The position numbers and the translations under genes were made by a program. Below, one piece after another: positions 6,483-14,682 of a stretch of 15,590 nt of DNA. Position 1 is the first letter of the stretch, and the number at the start of each line of letters is the position of its first letter. The stretch is taken from the NCBI GenBank assembly GCA_964563585.1, contig CAZLXG010000051.1:1-15590 (forward strand). The letters are read 5' to 3'. The stretch comes from CAZLXG01 sp964563585. Its GTDB lineage: Bacteria > Bacteroidota > Bacteroidia > Flavobacteriales > Flavobacteriaceae. The notes under the pieces are model-generated. The model did no database searches. It saw only the letters and a list, made by a program, of their open reading frames with translations, and had not been told where the DNA came from.

Positions 6483-6851
6483 ATGAATAAAAAAGAATCG
6501 TTTTTTGTAAATAGAATAAAAAGTATTGGTTATGCTTTTAAAGGCGCAGTATTACTTTTAAAAACCGAATCTAACATAAAAATTCAATTTGTAATTGGCA
6601 TTATAGTTATAATTTTAGGGTTTTATTTTCAAATTTCTTCTACCGAATGGATTTTACAAATACTAACCATTGCACTTGTTATATCAGTTGAAGGCTTAAA
6701 TACTGCTATTGAAAAAATAGCAGACTTTATTCATCCAGAATACCATAAAAAAATTGGATTTATAAAAGATGTAGCAGCAGGAGCAGTTTTTATAACTGCA
6801 ATTTGTTCAATAATAATTGGTTTAATCATATATGTTCCAAAGATTTTTTAA
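6483..6851 (+). CDS. Diacylglycerol/undecaprenol kinase (DgkA family)
   Basis: This 122-residue integral membrane kinase has three transmembrane segments. Family residues are present: E29, E70 and N73 in VEGLNTAIEK, E77, and the KDVAAGAV block at 96-103. In DgkA these place MgATP and the catalytic base at the membrane surface. Proteobacterial members phosphorylate diacylglycerol, whereas many others act on undecaprenol to feed the cell-wall lipid carrier pool. Which lipid is used here cannot be told from sequence. The ATG directly follows the stop of the tpx remnant with no spacer, so the pair was probably translationally coupled before tpx decayed. Loss of tpx translation and the upstream terminator leave its present promoter unclear. 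Confidence 0.88.
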   Translation: MNKKESFFVNRIKSIGYAFKGAVLLLKTESNIKIQFVIGIIVIILGFYFQISSTEWILQILTIALVISVEGLNTAIEKIADFIHPEYHKKIGFIKDVAAGAVFITAICSIIIGLIIYVPKIF

Positions 6852-6886
6852 TATACGATTACTCATAAAAAAACGTTAGTAATTTG

Positions 6887-6936
6887 TATTTTTGTTGCAT
6901 TGTGAAAACAATATATTTCTGAATATGTTTCAGAAA
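6887..6936 (+). promoter_or_regulatory. Candidate ftsK promoter and leader hairpin
   Basis: TATTTTTG at 6887-6894 matches the TAnnTTTG -7 element; a TTG at -33 is not visible at standard spacing. Transcription would start near 6900. The leader would then contain a perfect hairpin with arms TTTCTGAA (6916-6923) and TTCAGAAA (6929-6936) and a 5-base loop, about 25 bases before the ftsK ATG. No T-run follows, so it is not an obvious terminator. Confidence 0.4.
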
Positions 6937-6961
6937 CTCAATTTAGAAACGTAAAGCATTA

Positions 6962-9340
6962 ATGGCTAAGAAAAAAACCAAGACTAAAAAACCGCCTACA
7001 AAAAAACTTAAAAGACCCAGTTTTAAGTTATCTAGCCAACAAAAGCTTGTACTAGGTAGTTTTTTAATCATTACTGGAATTTTATTATGCATCGCATTTA
7101 TCTCATTCTTTTTTACTGGAGAAGCAGACCAAAGTAGCATAACCGATTTTGCTACAAGAGATACTAAAGCTAAAAATTGGTTAAGTAAATCTGGCGCTTG
7201 GTTAAGCTACTTTTTTATTCAACGTGGTTTTGGTGTTTCATCATTTATATTTTCAGGTTTAATTTTCCTTTCTGGTGTTTATGTTTTAATGGATTTAAAA
7301 AAAAACAAACTGCGTCAACATTGGTTTTGGGGAACTCTAATTGCAATTTGGTTATCTATTCTTTTTGGCTTTTTTGGCGATAAAAATGATATTCTTGGTG
7401 GTACAATTGGGTTTGAAATAAATACTTTTCTACAAGATTATATAGGAAAAATAGGCACTTCACTCCTACTTTTATTTGGACTTATCACCTATTTAGCAAT
7501 TCGATTTAAAGTAACGTTTCAAAGTATTTCTAAAATTTTTACATCTGCTAAAAAAGACATTAAAGATGAATTTTCAGGATTAGAAAATGAATTATCTGTG
7601 CCTTTAGACAATAATTTATCTGAGGAAGCCGAAGCTATTAAATCTGCTTTTGAAATCCCTTTAGAAACTAAAGAACCAACTTTAAAAAAGGAAGCCGTTG
7701 AAACTTCACCAAAAACATCTTTAGAAATTAAAGCTACTCCTGTTGAAGAAGAATTAGAAATGAAAGTCGAAGAAGTTACTGAAGAACTTTCAGAAACAGA
7801 TAACCTAGCAAACAAACTAGTTGAAGATTTTGGTCAATTTGACCCTACATTAGAATTGGGTAATTATCAATTTCCGCCTTTAGACCTTCTTAAAAAATAT
7901 GACACCGAAAATATTACGGTAAACCAAGAAGAATTAGAAGAAAACAAAAACAAAATTGTAGAAACTTTAAACAATTATAAAATTGGTATTTCTAGTATAA
8001 AAGCAACTATTGGCCCAACAGTAACGTTGTATGAAATAGTTCCGGAAGCTGGAGTTCGTATTTCAAAAATTAAAAACTTAGAAGACGACATCGCCTTATC
8101 TCTTGCTGCACTTGGTATTAGGATAATTGCACCAATTCCTGGAAAAGGAACTATTGGCATTGAAGTACCAAATAAAAATGCGACCATCGTTTCTATGCGT
8201 TCGGTAATTGCATCAAAAAAGTTTCAAAATTCCGAAATGCAACTTCCTATTGCTTTAGGTAAAACTATTAGCAACGAAACTTTTGTTGTTGATTTAGCAA
8301 AAATGCCTCACTTATTAATGGCTGGAGCTACAGGACAAGGAAAGTCGGTTGGTCTAAATGCGGTACTTGCTTCTCTGTTATATAAAAAACATCCTGCTGA
8401 AGTTAAGTTTGTTTTAGTAGACCCGAAAAAAGTTGAGTTAACGCTCTTTAATAAAATTGAACGTCATTATTTAGCAAAACTTCCAGACAGTGAAGACGCT
8501 ATAATAACCGATAACACTAAGGTTATCAATACATTAAACTCATTATGTATTGAAATGGATAACCGCTACGATTTACTTAAAAATGCTTTCTGTAGAAACA
8601 TTGCAGAATATAATACAAAATTTAAAGCACGAAAATTAAATCCGAATGATGGTCATCAATTTTTACCATATATAGTTTTAGTAGTAGATGAGTTTGCAGA
8701 TTTAATTATGACTGCTGGTAAAGAAGTAGAAACACCTATTGCACGTTTAGCGCAATTAGCTCGTGCTATTGGTATTCACTTAATTATAGCAACACAACGT
8801 CCATCTGTAAACGTTATAACAGGAATTATAAAAGCAAATTTTCCTGCGCGTATTGCTTTTAGAGTAACAAGTAAAATAGATTCTAGAACCATTTTAGATA
8901 GTTCTGGTGCCGACCAACTTATAGGTCGTGGAGATTTACTATACACACAAGGTAACGATGTTATTCGTGTACAATGTGCTTTTGTAGATACACCCGAAGT
9001 AGAAAGAGTAACAGAGTTTATTGGTTCTCAAAAAGCGTATCCAGATGCCTATCTATTACCAGAGTATGTTGGTGAAGAAAGTGGCACAAGTCTTGATATA
9101 GATATTTCAGATAGAGATAAACTATTTAAAGATGCCGCTATAGTTATTGTAACTGCGCAACAAGGTTCAGCATCTTTATTACAACGTAAATTAAAATTAG
9201 GCTACAATAGAGCTGGCAGAATAATAGACCAATTGGAAGCCGCAGGCATTGTTGGGCATTTTGAAGGTAGTAAAGCAAGACAAGTTTTAGTACCCGATTT
9301 AATAGCCTTAGATGCATTTTTAGAAAATGAAAAATTATAA
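6962..9340 (+). CDS. ftsK: DNA translocase FtsK
   Basis: This 792-residue protein couples cell division to chromosome segregation by pumping DNA through the closing septum. It starts with a very basic tail (MAKKKTKTKKPPTKK). Four transmembrane segments follow at about 28-50, 84-107, 120-138 and 157-180. A charged Glu/Lys-rich linker spans about 195-300. The RecA-like motor has Walker A GATGQGKS at 455-462 and Walker B VLVVDEFAD with D576 and E577. The C-terminal winged-helix gamma domain at about 718-790 (GSASLLQRKLKLGYNRAGRIID) normally reads orienting DNA sequences and contacts XerD. The length is usual for Bacteroidota, which have a shorter linker than E. coli. The LolA gene follows after 16 bases. 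Confidence 0.97.
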   Translation: MAKKKTKTKKPPTKKLKRPSFKLSSQQKLVLGSFLIITGILLCIAFISFFFTGEADQSSITDFATRDTKAKNWLSKSGAWLSYFFIQRGFGVSSFIFSGLIFLSGVYVLMDLKKNKLRQHWFWGTLIAIWLSILFGFFGDKNDILGGTIGFEINTFLQDYIGKIGTSLLLLFGLITYLAIRFKVTFQSISKIFTSAKKDIKDEFSGLENELSVPLDNNLSEEAEAIKSAFEIPLETKEPTLKKEAVETSPKTSLEIKATPVEEELEMKVEEVTEELSETDNLANKLVEDFGQFDPTLELGNYQFPPLDLLKKYDTENITVNQEELEENKNKIVETLNNYKIGISSIKATIGPTVTLYEIVPEAGVRISKIKNLEDDIALSLAALGIRIIAPIPGKGTIGIEVPNKNATIVSMRSVIASKKFQNSEMQLPIALGKTISNETFVVDLAKMPHLLMAGATGQGKSVGLNAVLASLLYKKHPAEVKFVLVDPKKVELTLFNKIERHYLAKLPDSEDAIITDNTKVINTLNSLCIEMDNRYDLLKNAFCRNIAEYNTKFKARKLNPNDGHQFLPYIVLVVDEFADLIMTAGKEVETPIARLAQLARAIGIHLIIATQRPSVNVITGIIKANFPARIAFRVTSKIDSRTILDSSGADQLIGRGDLLYTQGNDVIRVQCAFVDTPEVERVTEFIGSQKAYPDAYLLPEYVGEESGTSLDIDISDRDKLFKDAAIVIVTAQQGSASLLQRKLKLGYNRAGRIIDQLEAAGIVGHFEGSKARQVLVPDLIALDAFLENEKL

Positions 9341-9356
9341 CTTAGGTTTTATAAAA

Positions 9357-9992
9357 ATGAAAAACATAATAACAATACTTTTTATTGCCATGTCTTTTAT
9401 TGGCATTGCTCAAAACAAAGCAAAAGACTTATTGAATGAAGTTTCTGCTAAAGTAAAAAGCTACGATAACATTTCAATAGAATTCAAATATGTTCTTGAA
9501 AATGCTTCAGAAAATATAAAACAAGAAACTCGTGGCGATGTCGTTATGCAAGGTGAAAAATACCGATTAAACATCTTGGGAATTACACGCCTTTTTAATG
9601 GGAAAATCATGTACAGTATTAGTCCAGAAGATGAAGAAGTAACTATTTCATCTGAAAGTGATAATAAAGAAGATAGTATTACACCAAGTAAAATGCTTTC
9701 ATTTTATGAAAATGGATATACGTATGTTATGGATATAGTTCAAAATGTAAAAGGTAGAAAAGTGCAATATGTAAAGCTAACACCTATTGATTCAAACTCC
9801 GAAATAAAATACATTCTTCTAGGAATTGACATTCAAACAAAACATATATATAATTTAATACAAGTTGGTGAAAATGAAACAAATACCATCCTTACTGTTA
9901 ACTCTTTTAAAACTAACGAACCTATTTCAAAAAGCTTATTTACCTTTAACGAAAGTAAATACAACGATTATTACATTAATAAATTAAATTAA
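9357..9992 (+). CDS. LolA-like outer-membrane lipoprotein carrier
   Basis: This 211-residue exported protein has a signal peptide, MKNIITILFIAMSFIGIAQ, so it acts in the periplasm. The mature part fits LolA: an early helix (KAKDLLNEVSAKVKSYDNIS), beta strands with GDVVMQGEKYRLNILGITRLFNGKIMYSIS, and a later KLTPIDSNSEIKYILLGID segment. LolA shuttles lipoproteins from the LolCDE exporter to the outer membrane. An ATG at 9327 would place ten extra residues before the signal peptide and overlap ftsK, so 9357 is preferred. The gene sits between ftsK and an LptF/G-type permease, an envelope-biogenesis grouping. No LolB is seen here, in line with Bacteroidota lacking a clear LolB. Confidence 0.88.
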   Translation: MKNIITILFIAMSFIGIAQNKAKDLLNEVSAKVKSYDNISIEFKYVLENASENIKQETRGDVVMQGEKYRLNILGITRLFNGKIMYSISPEDEEVTISSESDNKEDSITPSKMLSFYENGYTYVMDIVQNVKGRKVQYVKLTPIDSNSEIKYILLGIDIQTKHIYNLIQVGENETNTILTVNSFKTNEPISKSLFTFNESKYNDYYINKLN

Positions 9993-10051
9993 CTAACCTT
10001 TGAAATAAATTTGATAATTATTTAACCAAATGATTATTAAAATTTAAGCCT

Positions 10052-12010
10052 GTGAAAATATTAGACAGATACATAATAACCACATATCTTAAAACTTTTA
10101 TCAGCGTGTTTTTAATACTCATGCTGATTTTTGTATTACAAACCATTTGGCTTTATATAAAAGAATTGGCTGGTAAAGACTTAGATATTTCTGTGATTAT
10201 CAAGTTTTTAGTATACTTTATGCCTAAGTTAATCCCTCTAGTTGTACCACTTACCATATTATTATCTTCCATTATGGTATTTGGTAATTTTGCTGAAAAC
10301 TATGAGTTTGCCGCCATGAAATCTACAGGTATTTCATTACAGCGTGCCATGTCTGGTCTAAGTATATTTATTGTACTATTAGGCTTCACTACTTTTTTGT
10401 TTTCCAATAATGTAATTCCTTGGGCAGAATATAATTCGCTTAATTTAAGGCGAAATATTGCAAAAATTAAACCCGCCATGTTACTTGTAGAAGGACAATT
10501 TAATCAAGTAGGATCTTACAATATTAAGTTTGCTAAAAAAAGTGGCAATAATGGACAATATCTTGAAGATGTTGTTATGCATATAAAAGGTAATGACGGA
10601 AGAACAAATGCAACTATTATAACATCTTTAACAGGCGAACTTGTTGGTAAAGAAACATCTAATGTTTTAAAACTTATTTTATTTGATGGAAATTATTATA
10701 ATGATATAAAACCAAAGAGTACAAAAGATAGAAAAAAACATCCTTTTGCTAAAAGTGAATTCAAAAAATACACTATTAATATAGACCTATCTAAGCTTAA
10801 TAGCAATGTAGATATTGATGCAAAAAGTAATATAAGCAAATATAGCATGCTTAATTTAAGTGAACTAAATTATACTATAGATTCATTAGTAACAAAACGA
10901 GAAACAGAGCATGATATCTTTTCTAAAAGCTTATATCTACGTACTAGTGTTGTAAAGCTAACTGAAGATCAAAAGGTTAATTCTAAAAAGAAAGACACCT
11001 TTTATAGTGGCAATATTTTAGATATTCTTAAAAATAAAAGTAAAGTGCAATTATTAGATATTTCTTTGAATACTATAAAAAGCACAAAACAAATGATAAC
11101 GTCTAAGAAGGCGACAATTAAAAAATCTAAATCATTATTTAACAAGCATATTATTTCTTTTCACGAAAAATTAGCGCTTGCAGTTGCCTGTATTATCTTA
11201 TTTTTTGTTGGCGCTCCACTTGGTGCATTAATTAGAAAAGGTGGTATTGGCTTACCAATGGTAATCGCTATTCTTCTATTTTTAACGTACCATTTTATCG
11301 GTATTTTTGCTACAAATAGTGCTAAAACAGGAGACTTCAACCCTATTTTTGCAAGTTGGTTTTCTACATTAATTATGCTGCCACTTGGAATATTTTTAAC
11401 AAAAAGAGCCACAGAAGATAAAGGTTTGTTTGATTTCGACAGTGTTTTAGTGCCTTTAAAAAACATGTTTAATATTAAAGAAAAAGACAGCGTTGATTAT
11501 AAGTTTTTATCATCATACACCAATGAAAAATTAATTAATGTAGTAACCAGGAATATTGATAGTAATCAATATGAAGCTTTAAAAGTTTTAAATAAACGAG
11601 GTGTTTATGCTAATGAATTACGTGAAAATGGTTTATCCATTGATGAATCTTATGATGTTTCCGAACATGTTTCAAAAAACTACAAAGAACACTCAAAATT
11701 TGCCAGTGTGCTTTATAGCATCGGTTTTATATTATTAATTTTATTCTTCGTCTTCAAAAACAATAAATTACCATCACTACAATCAGCATCAATTCAACTA
11801 AGCATAGTCGCTTTATCTTTGTTTGTAATTTACTATTTTAAATCTATTTTAAATCTATTCAACTTTTATAGTCACATTAATAAAAAAGAAAAACGTCCAC
11901 ATTTTATTTTCTTACTACTTGGTTTACCTTTATATATGATTATTCATTTCTTTTTAAAATCGAAAATTAAAGAAGACTTGAAACAAAATTGTTTAGAGAA
12001 TTTAAAATAA
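10052..12010 (+). CDS. LptF/LptG family permease with long C-terminal extension
   Basis: This 652-residue inner-membrane protein starts at a GTG and reads MKILDRYIITTYLKTFISVF, the usual LptF/LptG opening. Three transmembrane segments lie in the first 122 residues, including the conserved YEFAAMKSTGIS cytoplasmic loop. A large periplasmic region spans about 123-370. Three more segments follow at about 373-391, 400-420 and 433-452. LptF and LptG form the channel of the LptB2FG exporter that lifts lipopolysaccharide towards LptC and LptA. E. coli LptG is about 360 residues. This protein has a longer periplasmic part and a further 200 or so residues with about three extra hydrophobic segments (549-568, 573-598 and 617-637). 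A TAAATTTG element at 10006-10013 could give it a separate promoter, though no -33 TTG is seen. Confidence 0.87.
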   Translation: MKILDRYIITTYLKTFISVFLILMLIFVLQTIWLYIKELAGKDLDISVIIKFLVYFMPKLIPLVVPLTILLSSIMVFGNFAENYEFAAMKSTGISLQRAMSGLSIFIVLLGFTTFLFSNNVIPWAEYNSLNLRRNIAKIKPAMLLVEGQFNQVGSYNIKFAKKSGNNGQYLEDVVMHIKGNDGRTNATIITSLTGELVGKETSNVLKLILFDGNYYNDIKPKSTKDRKKHPFAKSEFKKYTINIDLSKLNSNVDIDAKSNISKYSMLNLSELNYTIDSLVTKRETEHDIFSKSLYLRTSVVKLTEDQKVNSKKKDTFYSGNILDILKNKSKVQLLDISLNTIKSTKQMITSKKATIKKSKSLFNKHIISFHEKLALAVACIILFFVGAPLGALIRKGGIGLPMVIAILLFLTYHFIGIFATNSAKTGDFNPIFASWFSTLIMLPLGIFLTKRATEDKGLFDFDSVLVPLKNMFNIKEKDSVDYKFLSSYTNEKLINVVTRNIDSNQYEALKVLNKRGVYANELRENGLSIDESYDVSEHVSKNYKEHSKFASVLYSIGFILLILFFVFKNNKLPSLQSASIQLSIVALSLFVIYYFKSILNLFNFYSHINKKEKRPHFIFLLLGLPLYMIIHFFLKSKIKEDLKQNCLENLK

Positions 12011-12022
12011 GCAATATCTTTG
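11989..12022 (+). promoter_or_regulatory. Promoter of ribB, inside the end of the permease gene
   Basis: The -33 TTG at 11989-11991 and -7 TATCTTTG at 12015-12022, followed by CA, are 23 bases apart, the same layout as the peroxiredoxin promoter. Transcription should start near 12026-12030, so riboflavin synthesis can be transcribed separately from the envelope genes. The position also argues for the downstream start codon of ribB. Confidence 0.6.
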
Positions 12023-12043
12023 CATTCTATGATTATTGAATCT

Positions 12044-13189
12044 ATGACACCAAAAAGCACTTCAGAATTTAAACTCAACTCTATTCACGAAGCCATTGAC
12101 GATATTAGAAATGGTAAAGTTATTATTGTAGTTGATGATGAAAATCGTGAAAATGAAGGTGATTTTCTTGCTGCTGCTGAGAAAGTAACCCCCGAAATGA
12201 TAAACTTTATGGCAACTCATGGTCGTGGACTTATTTGTGCGCCACTTACCGAAACTAGGTGTAAAGAATTAGAACTTAACATGATGGTTCGTAATAACAC
12301 TGACCCACTAGAAACAGCATTTACAGTTTCGGTAGATTTAAGAGGTTATGGTGTAACTACTGGTATTTCTGCAAGTGATAGAGCACAGACGGTAAAAGCT
12401 TTAATTAATCATGATATTAAACCTCACGAATTAGCTAGACCAGGACATATTTTCCCTTTGGTAGCAAAAGAGGGTGGTGTTTTAAGACGAACCGGACATA
12501 CAGAAGCTGCTATAGATTTTGCGCGTTTAGCAGGACTGCAACCAGCAGGTGTTATTGTTGAAATTATGAATGAGGATGGTTCTATGGCGCGTTTACCAGA
12601 ACTATTTAAAGTTGCGAAAAAGCTAGATTTAAAAATTGTTTCTATTGAAGATTTAGTGGCATACAGAATGCAGCATGACTCTTTAATTGAGAAAAAAGAG
12701 GATTTTCAAATTGAAACACGTTTTGGAAGTTTTAGATTAAGAGCATATAAGCAAACGACTAATAATCAGATTCATATATCTTTAACAAAAGGTAGCTGGA
12801 AAGATGATGACCCTGTACTAACTAGAATAAATTCTACATTAATTAATAACGACATTCTAGGAACACTTACCAATAATGTAGATAAACAATTAGACAATAT
12901 GTTTAAGATTATAAATAATGAAGGCAAAGGTGCTATTATATTTATAAATCAAGAATCGCAATCTATGAATATTTTAAAACGCTTATCGTTTTTAAAAGAA
13001 AATCAAGAATCTAGTAAAATTACTAAAGCACCTAGGATTAATATGGATACTAAAGATTTTGGTATTGGTGCTCAAATATTACACGATTTAAATATTCATA
13101 AACTTCGTTTAATTTCTAATACTAAACAAACCAAACGTGTTGGTTTAATTGGATATGGTTTAGAAATTGTAGAGTATGTAAAATATTAA
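12044..13189 (+). CDS. ribB: 3,4-dihydroxy-2-butanone 4-phosphate synthase with degenerate RibA domain
   Basis: This 381-residue protein has two domains. The N-terminal domain of about 210 residues is RibB, which converts ribulose 5-phosphate to the four-carbon precursor of riboflavin. Its acidic loop DDENRENEGDF, ATHGRGLICAPL and GHTEAAIDFARLAGL are intact. The C-terminal domain aligns with GTP cyclohydrolase II (RibA) and keeps the end motif DFGIGAQIL. Its three zinc cysteines are replaced by L266, N277 and V279 at exact C-x10-C-x-C spacing, and the RQEGRG loop reads NQESQS. It should therefore have RibB but not RibA activity, and another RibA is expected elsewhere. ATG 12044 is chosen because 12029 coincides with the predicted transcription start. 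Confidence 0.92.
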   Translation: MTPKSTSEFKLNSIHEAIDDIRNGKVIIVVDDENRENEGDFLAAAEKVTPEMINFMATHGRGLICAPLTETRCKELELNMMVRNNTDPLETAFTVSVDLRGYGVTTGISASDRAQTVKALINHDIKPHELARPGHIFPLVAKEGGVLRRTGHTEAAIDFARLAGLQPAGVIVEIMNEDGSMARLPELFKVAKKLDLKIVSIEDLVAYRMQHDSLIEKKEDFQIETRFGSFRLRAYKQTTNNQIHISLTKGSWKDDDPVLTRINSTLINNDILGTLTNNVDKQLDNMFKIINNEGKGAIIFINQESQSMNILKRLSFLKENQESSKITKAPRINMDTKDFGIGAQILHDLNIHKLRLISNTKQTKRVGLIGYGLEIVEYVKY

Positions 13190-13323
13190 TACCTTTTGTA
13201 GATTGGTTTTGAGCTATTGAACTAAAATTTACAAAAAAATAATGCAACAATAACAATTCGAATCATACACTAAATAATTACATTAATAAATATACGCAAT
13301 AATATAATATTGAATATATTAAG

Positions 13324-13364
13324 ACTATAAGCATTGTAACAAATAATGTTACAATGCTTATAGT
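13324..13364. terminator. Long perfect hairpin between convergent genes
   Basis: The 18-base arms (13324-13341 and 13347-13364) pair perfectly around the 5-base loop AATAA. One arm covers the last two codons and the stop of the minus-strand aminotransferase. The site lies between two convergent genes, where a bidirectional terminator is expected. Neither strand has a T-run after the stem, so it may instead act as an RNA 3' end stabiliser or a barrier. The 13190-13323 stretch before it is AT-rich and holds nothing else I recognise. Confidence 0.6.
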
Positions 13365-14554
13365 AATATAGACTTAATGGCAATAACCATTTTATTAGCT
13401 CTTTCTTTAACTTCTTTTTCTGTCCAAGAAAGTTTTATTAAACAAGAAATATTACGAGCAATATAATGGTCTGATTGTTCGAAAGTTTTAGTTTGAAGGT
13501 ATTTTAATCCTTCTTTTACTTCCGTAGATAAAGGATATAAAGTTTTTAACTCTTTAAGATGCTGCCATTCACGAATATAATGCCAACTATTATCGTAATA
13601 ATGAAAACAGGCATCTACTCCACTCTCTTTAAATGCAGTTGAAACTTTTCGAGATTTTTCTAAATCTGGTAAAAAGAAACTTAAAAATGAATAGCTTTCT
13701 TCTCCTCCTTCTGGAACTGTTCTAAATGTTACTTCTGGAATTACAGAAAGTGCTTCTCTAATAATAGTATAGTTTTTCTTTTGAATAGCTACAAACTCAT
13801 CTAAACGACGCAATTGTGCTAAACCAACTGCTGCATGTAGTTCTGAAATTCTGAAATTATAGCCTAAAAACGGATGTGTTTCTGCCCCTCTATCGTTACC
13901 AACATGATCATGTCCGTGGTCTGAATAATGGTCTGCATTTCGGTAATACTTTTCATTATTTGTTAGTATTGCTCCACCTTCGCCAGCTGTAATTATTTTC
14001 ACAAAATCTAGTGACAAACAACCTAAATCACCAATAGAACCTAATGGTTTTCCTTTATAAGTTGCTCCTGTTGCTTGTGATGAGTCTTCTATTAGAACTA
14101 AATTGTGATTTTTACAGATAACTTGTAATGCATCTAAATTTGCCATACTACCACACATATGTACTGGCATAATAGCTTTTGTTTTTGGTGTTATAGCCGC
14201 TTCAACTGCTTTAGGACATAATGTAAGTGTATCGTCAATATCTACTAAAATTGGTATTGCTCCAAGCATCATAATAGCTTCAAAACTGGCTACAAATGTA
14301 AATGTTGGCATAATTACTTCATCGCCTGCTCCTATTCCTGCTGATGCAAATGCTACAGAAACGGCTGCTGTTCCGCTAGATACTAATTGTGCATGATTTA
14401 CTTGTAATTGTTGTTCCAACTCTTGTTCTAATTTCTTGGCTTTCCAGTGTCCGTTTCTCATACCGTCAAAACCATAACGCATTAAAACACCGTTATCTAA
14501 AACATCATTTACTTCTTTTCGTTCTAAATTTCCAAATAATTCAAATCCTGGCAT
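13358..14554 (-). CDS. DegT/DnrJ/EryC1/StrS aminotransferase, KdnA-like
   Basis: This 398-residue PLP-dependent sugar aminotransferase has the cofactor lysine at K186 (LDFVKIITAGEGGAI), a ring-contacting aspartate in IEDSSQATG (D157, Q160), and a GTAAVSVAFA phosphate-binding segment. It resembles KdnA, the Shewanella enzyme that with KdnB makes 8-amino-3,8-dideoxy-Kdo for lipopolysaccharide, in its opening MPGFELFG, in VHMCGSMA and in SDHGHDHVG-DRGAE-HP. That comparison is from memory. No KdnB-type alcohol dehydrogenase or sugar nucleotide gene is adjacent, so the substrate is unproven. The gene is monocistronic or follows the nitroreductase-family gene across a structured repeat. Its stop lies inside an 18-base-pair hairpin. 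Confidence 0.87.
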   Translation of the reverse strand: MPGFELFGNLERKEVNDVLDNGVLMRYGFDGMRNGHWKAKKLEQELEQQLQVNHAQLVSSGTAAVSVAFASAGIGAGDEVIMPTFTFVASFEAIMMLGAIPILVDIDDTLTLCPKAVEAAITPKTKAIMPVHMCGSMANLDALQVICKNHNLVLIEDSSQATGATYKGKPLGSIGDLGCLSLDFVKIITAGEGGAILTNNEKYYRNADHYSDHGHDHVGNDRGAETHPFLGYNFRISELHAAVGLAQLRRLDEFVAIQKKNYTIIREALSVIPEVTFRTVPEGGEESYSFLSFFLPDLEKSRKVSTAFKESGVDACFHYYDNSWHYIREWQHLKELKTLYPLSTEVKEGLKYLQTKTFEQSDHYIARNISCLIKLSWTEKEVKERANKMVIAIKSILL

Positions 14555-14581
14555 ACTATTATTCTATTTTGTTCTTGATTT

Positions 14582-14673
14582 GCGTTAGGGATTGCAGTGA
14601 AAATCCTTTTTTGAAATGCTGATAAGCATGAAAAAAAGATTGTAACGTAAAGCCCGACCTTTTTAGGTAACGC
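14582..14673. repeat. Structured dispersed repeat upstream of the aminotransferase
   Basis: This 92-base element has several nested pairings. GCGTTA (14582-14587) pairs with TAACGC (14668-14673), and GGG (14588-14590) with CCC (14653-14655). ACCT/AGGT (14657-14660 and 14665-14668) closes a small hairpin. A T6/A7 stem (14607-14612 and 14631-14637) topped by ATGCT-GATA-AGCAT (14616-14629) makes the central hairpin. The phrases GCGTTAGGGATTG and AAGCCCGACC are ones I remember recurring in flavobacterial intergenic regions, possibly as the Flavo-1 RNA motif, which I cannot confirm. Read on the minus strand it would lie in the leader of the aminotransferase gene and after the nitroreductase-family gene; orientation and function are uncertain. 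Confidence 0.65.
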
Positions 14674-14682
14674 CCAAATAAT

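Noticed and set aside
7606..7860. Glu/Lys-rich repetitive-looking segment in ftsK suggesting an insertion
   Set aside because: A variable acidic linker between membrane and motor domains is normal in FtsK, and the frame is uninterrupted.
7519..8187. Antisense open frames within ftsK
   Set aside because: They are serine-rich, low-complexity mirror images of the Glu/Lys-rich linker and of the motor domain; no independent support.
11161..11466. A 101-codon open frame antisense to the permease
   Set aside because: It mirrors a conserved membrane region of the LptF/G-type gene and shows no features of its own.
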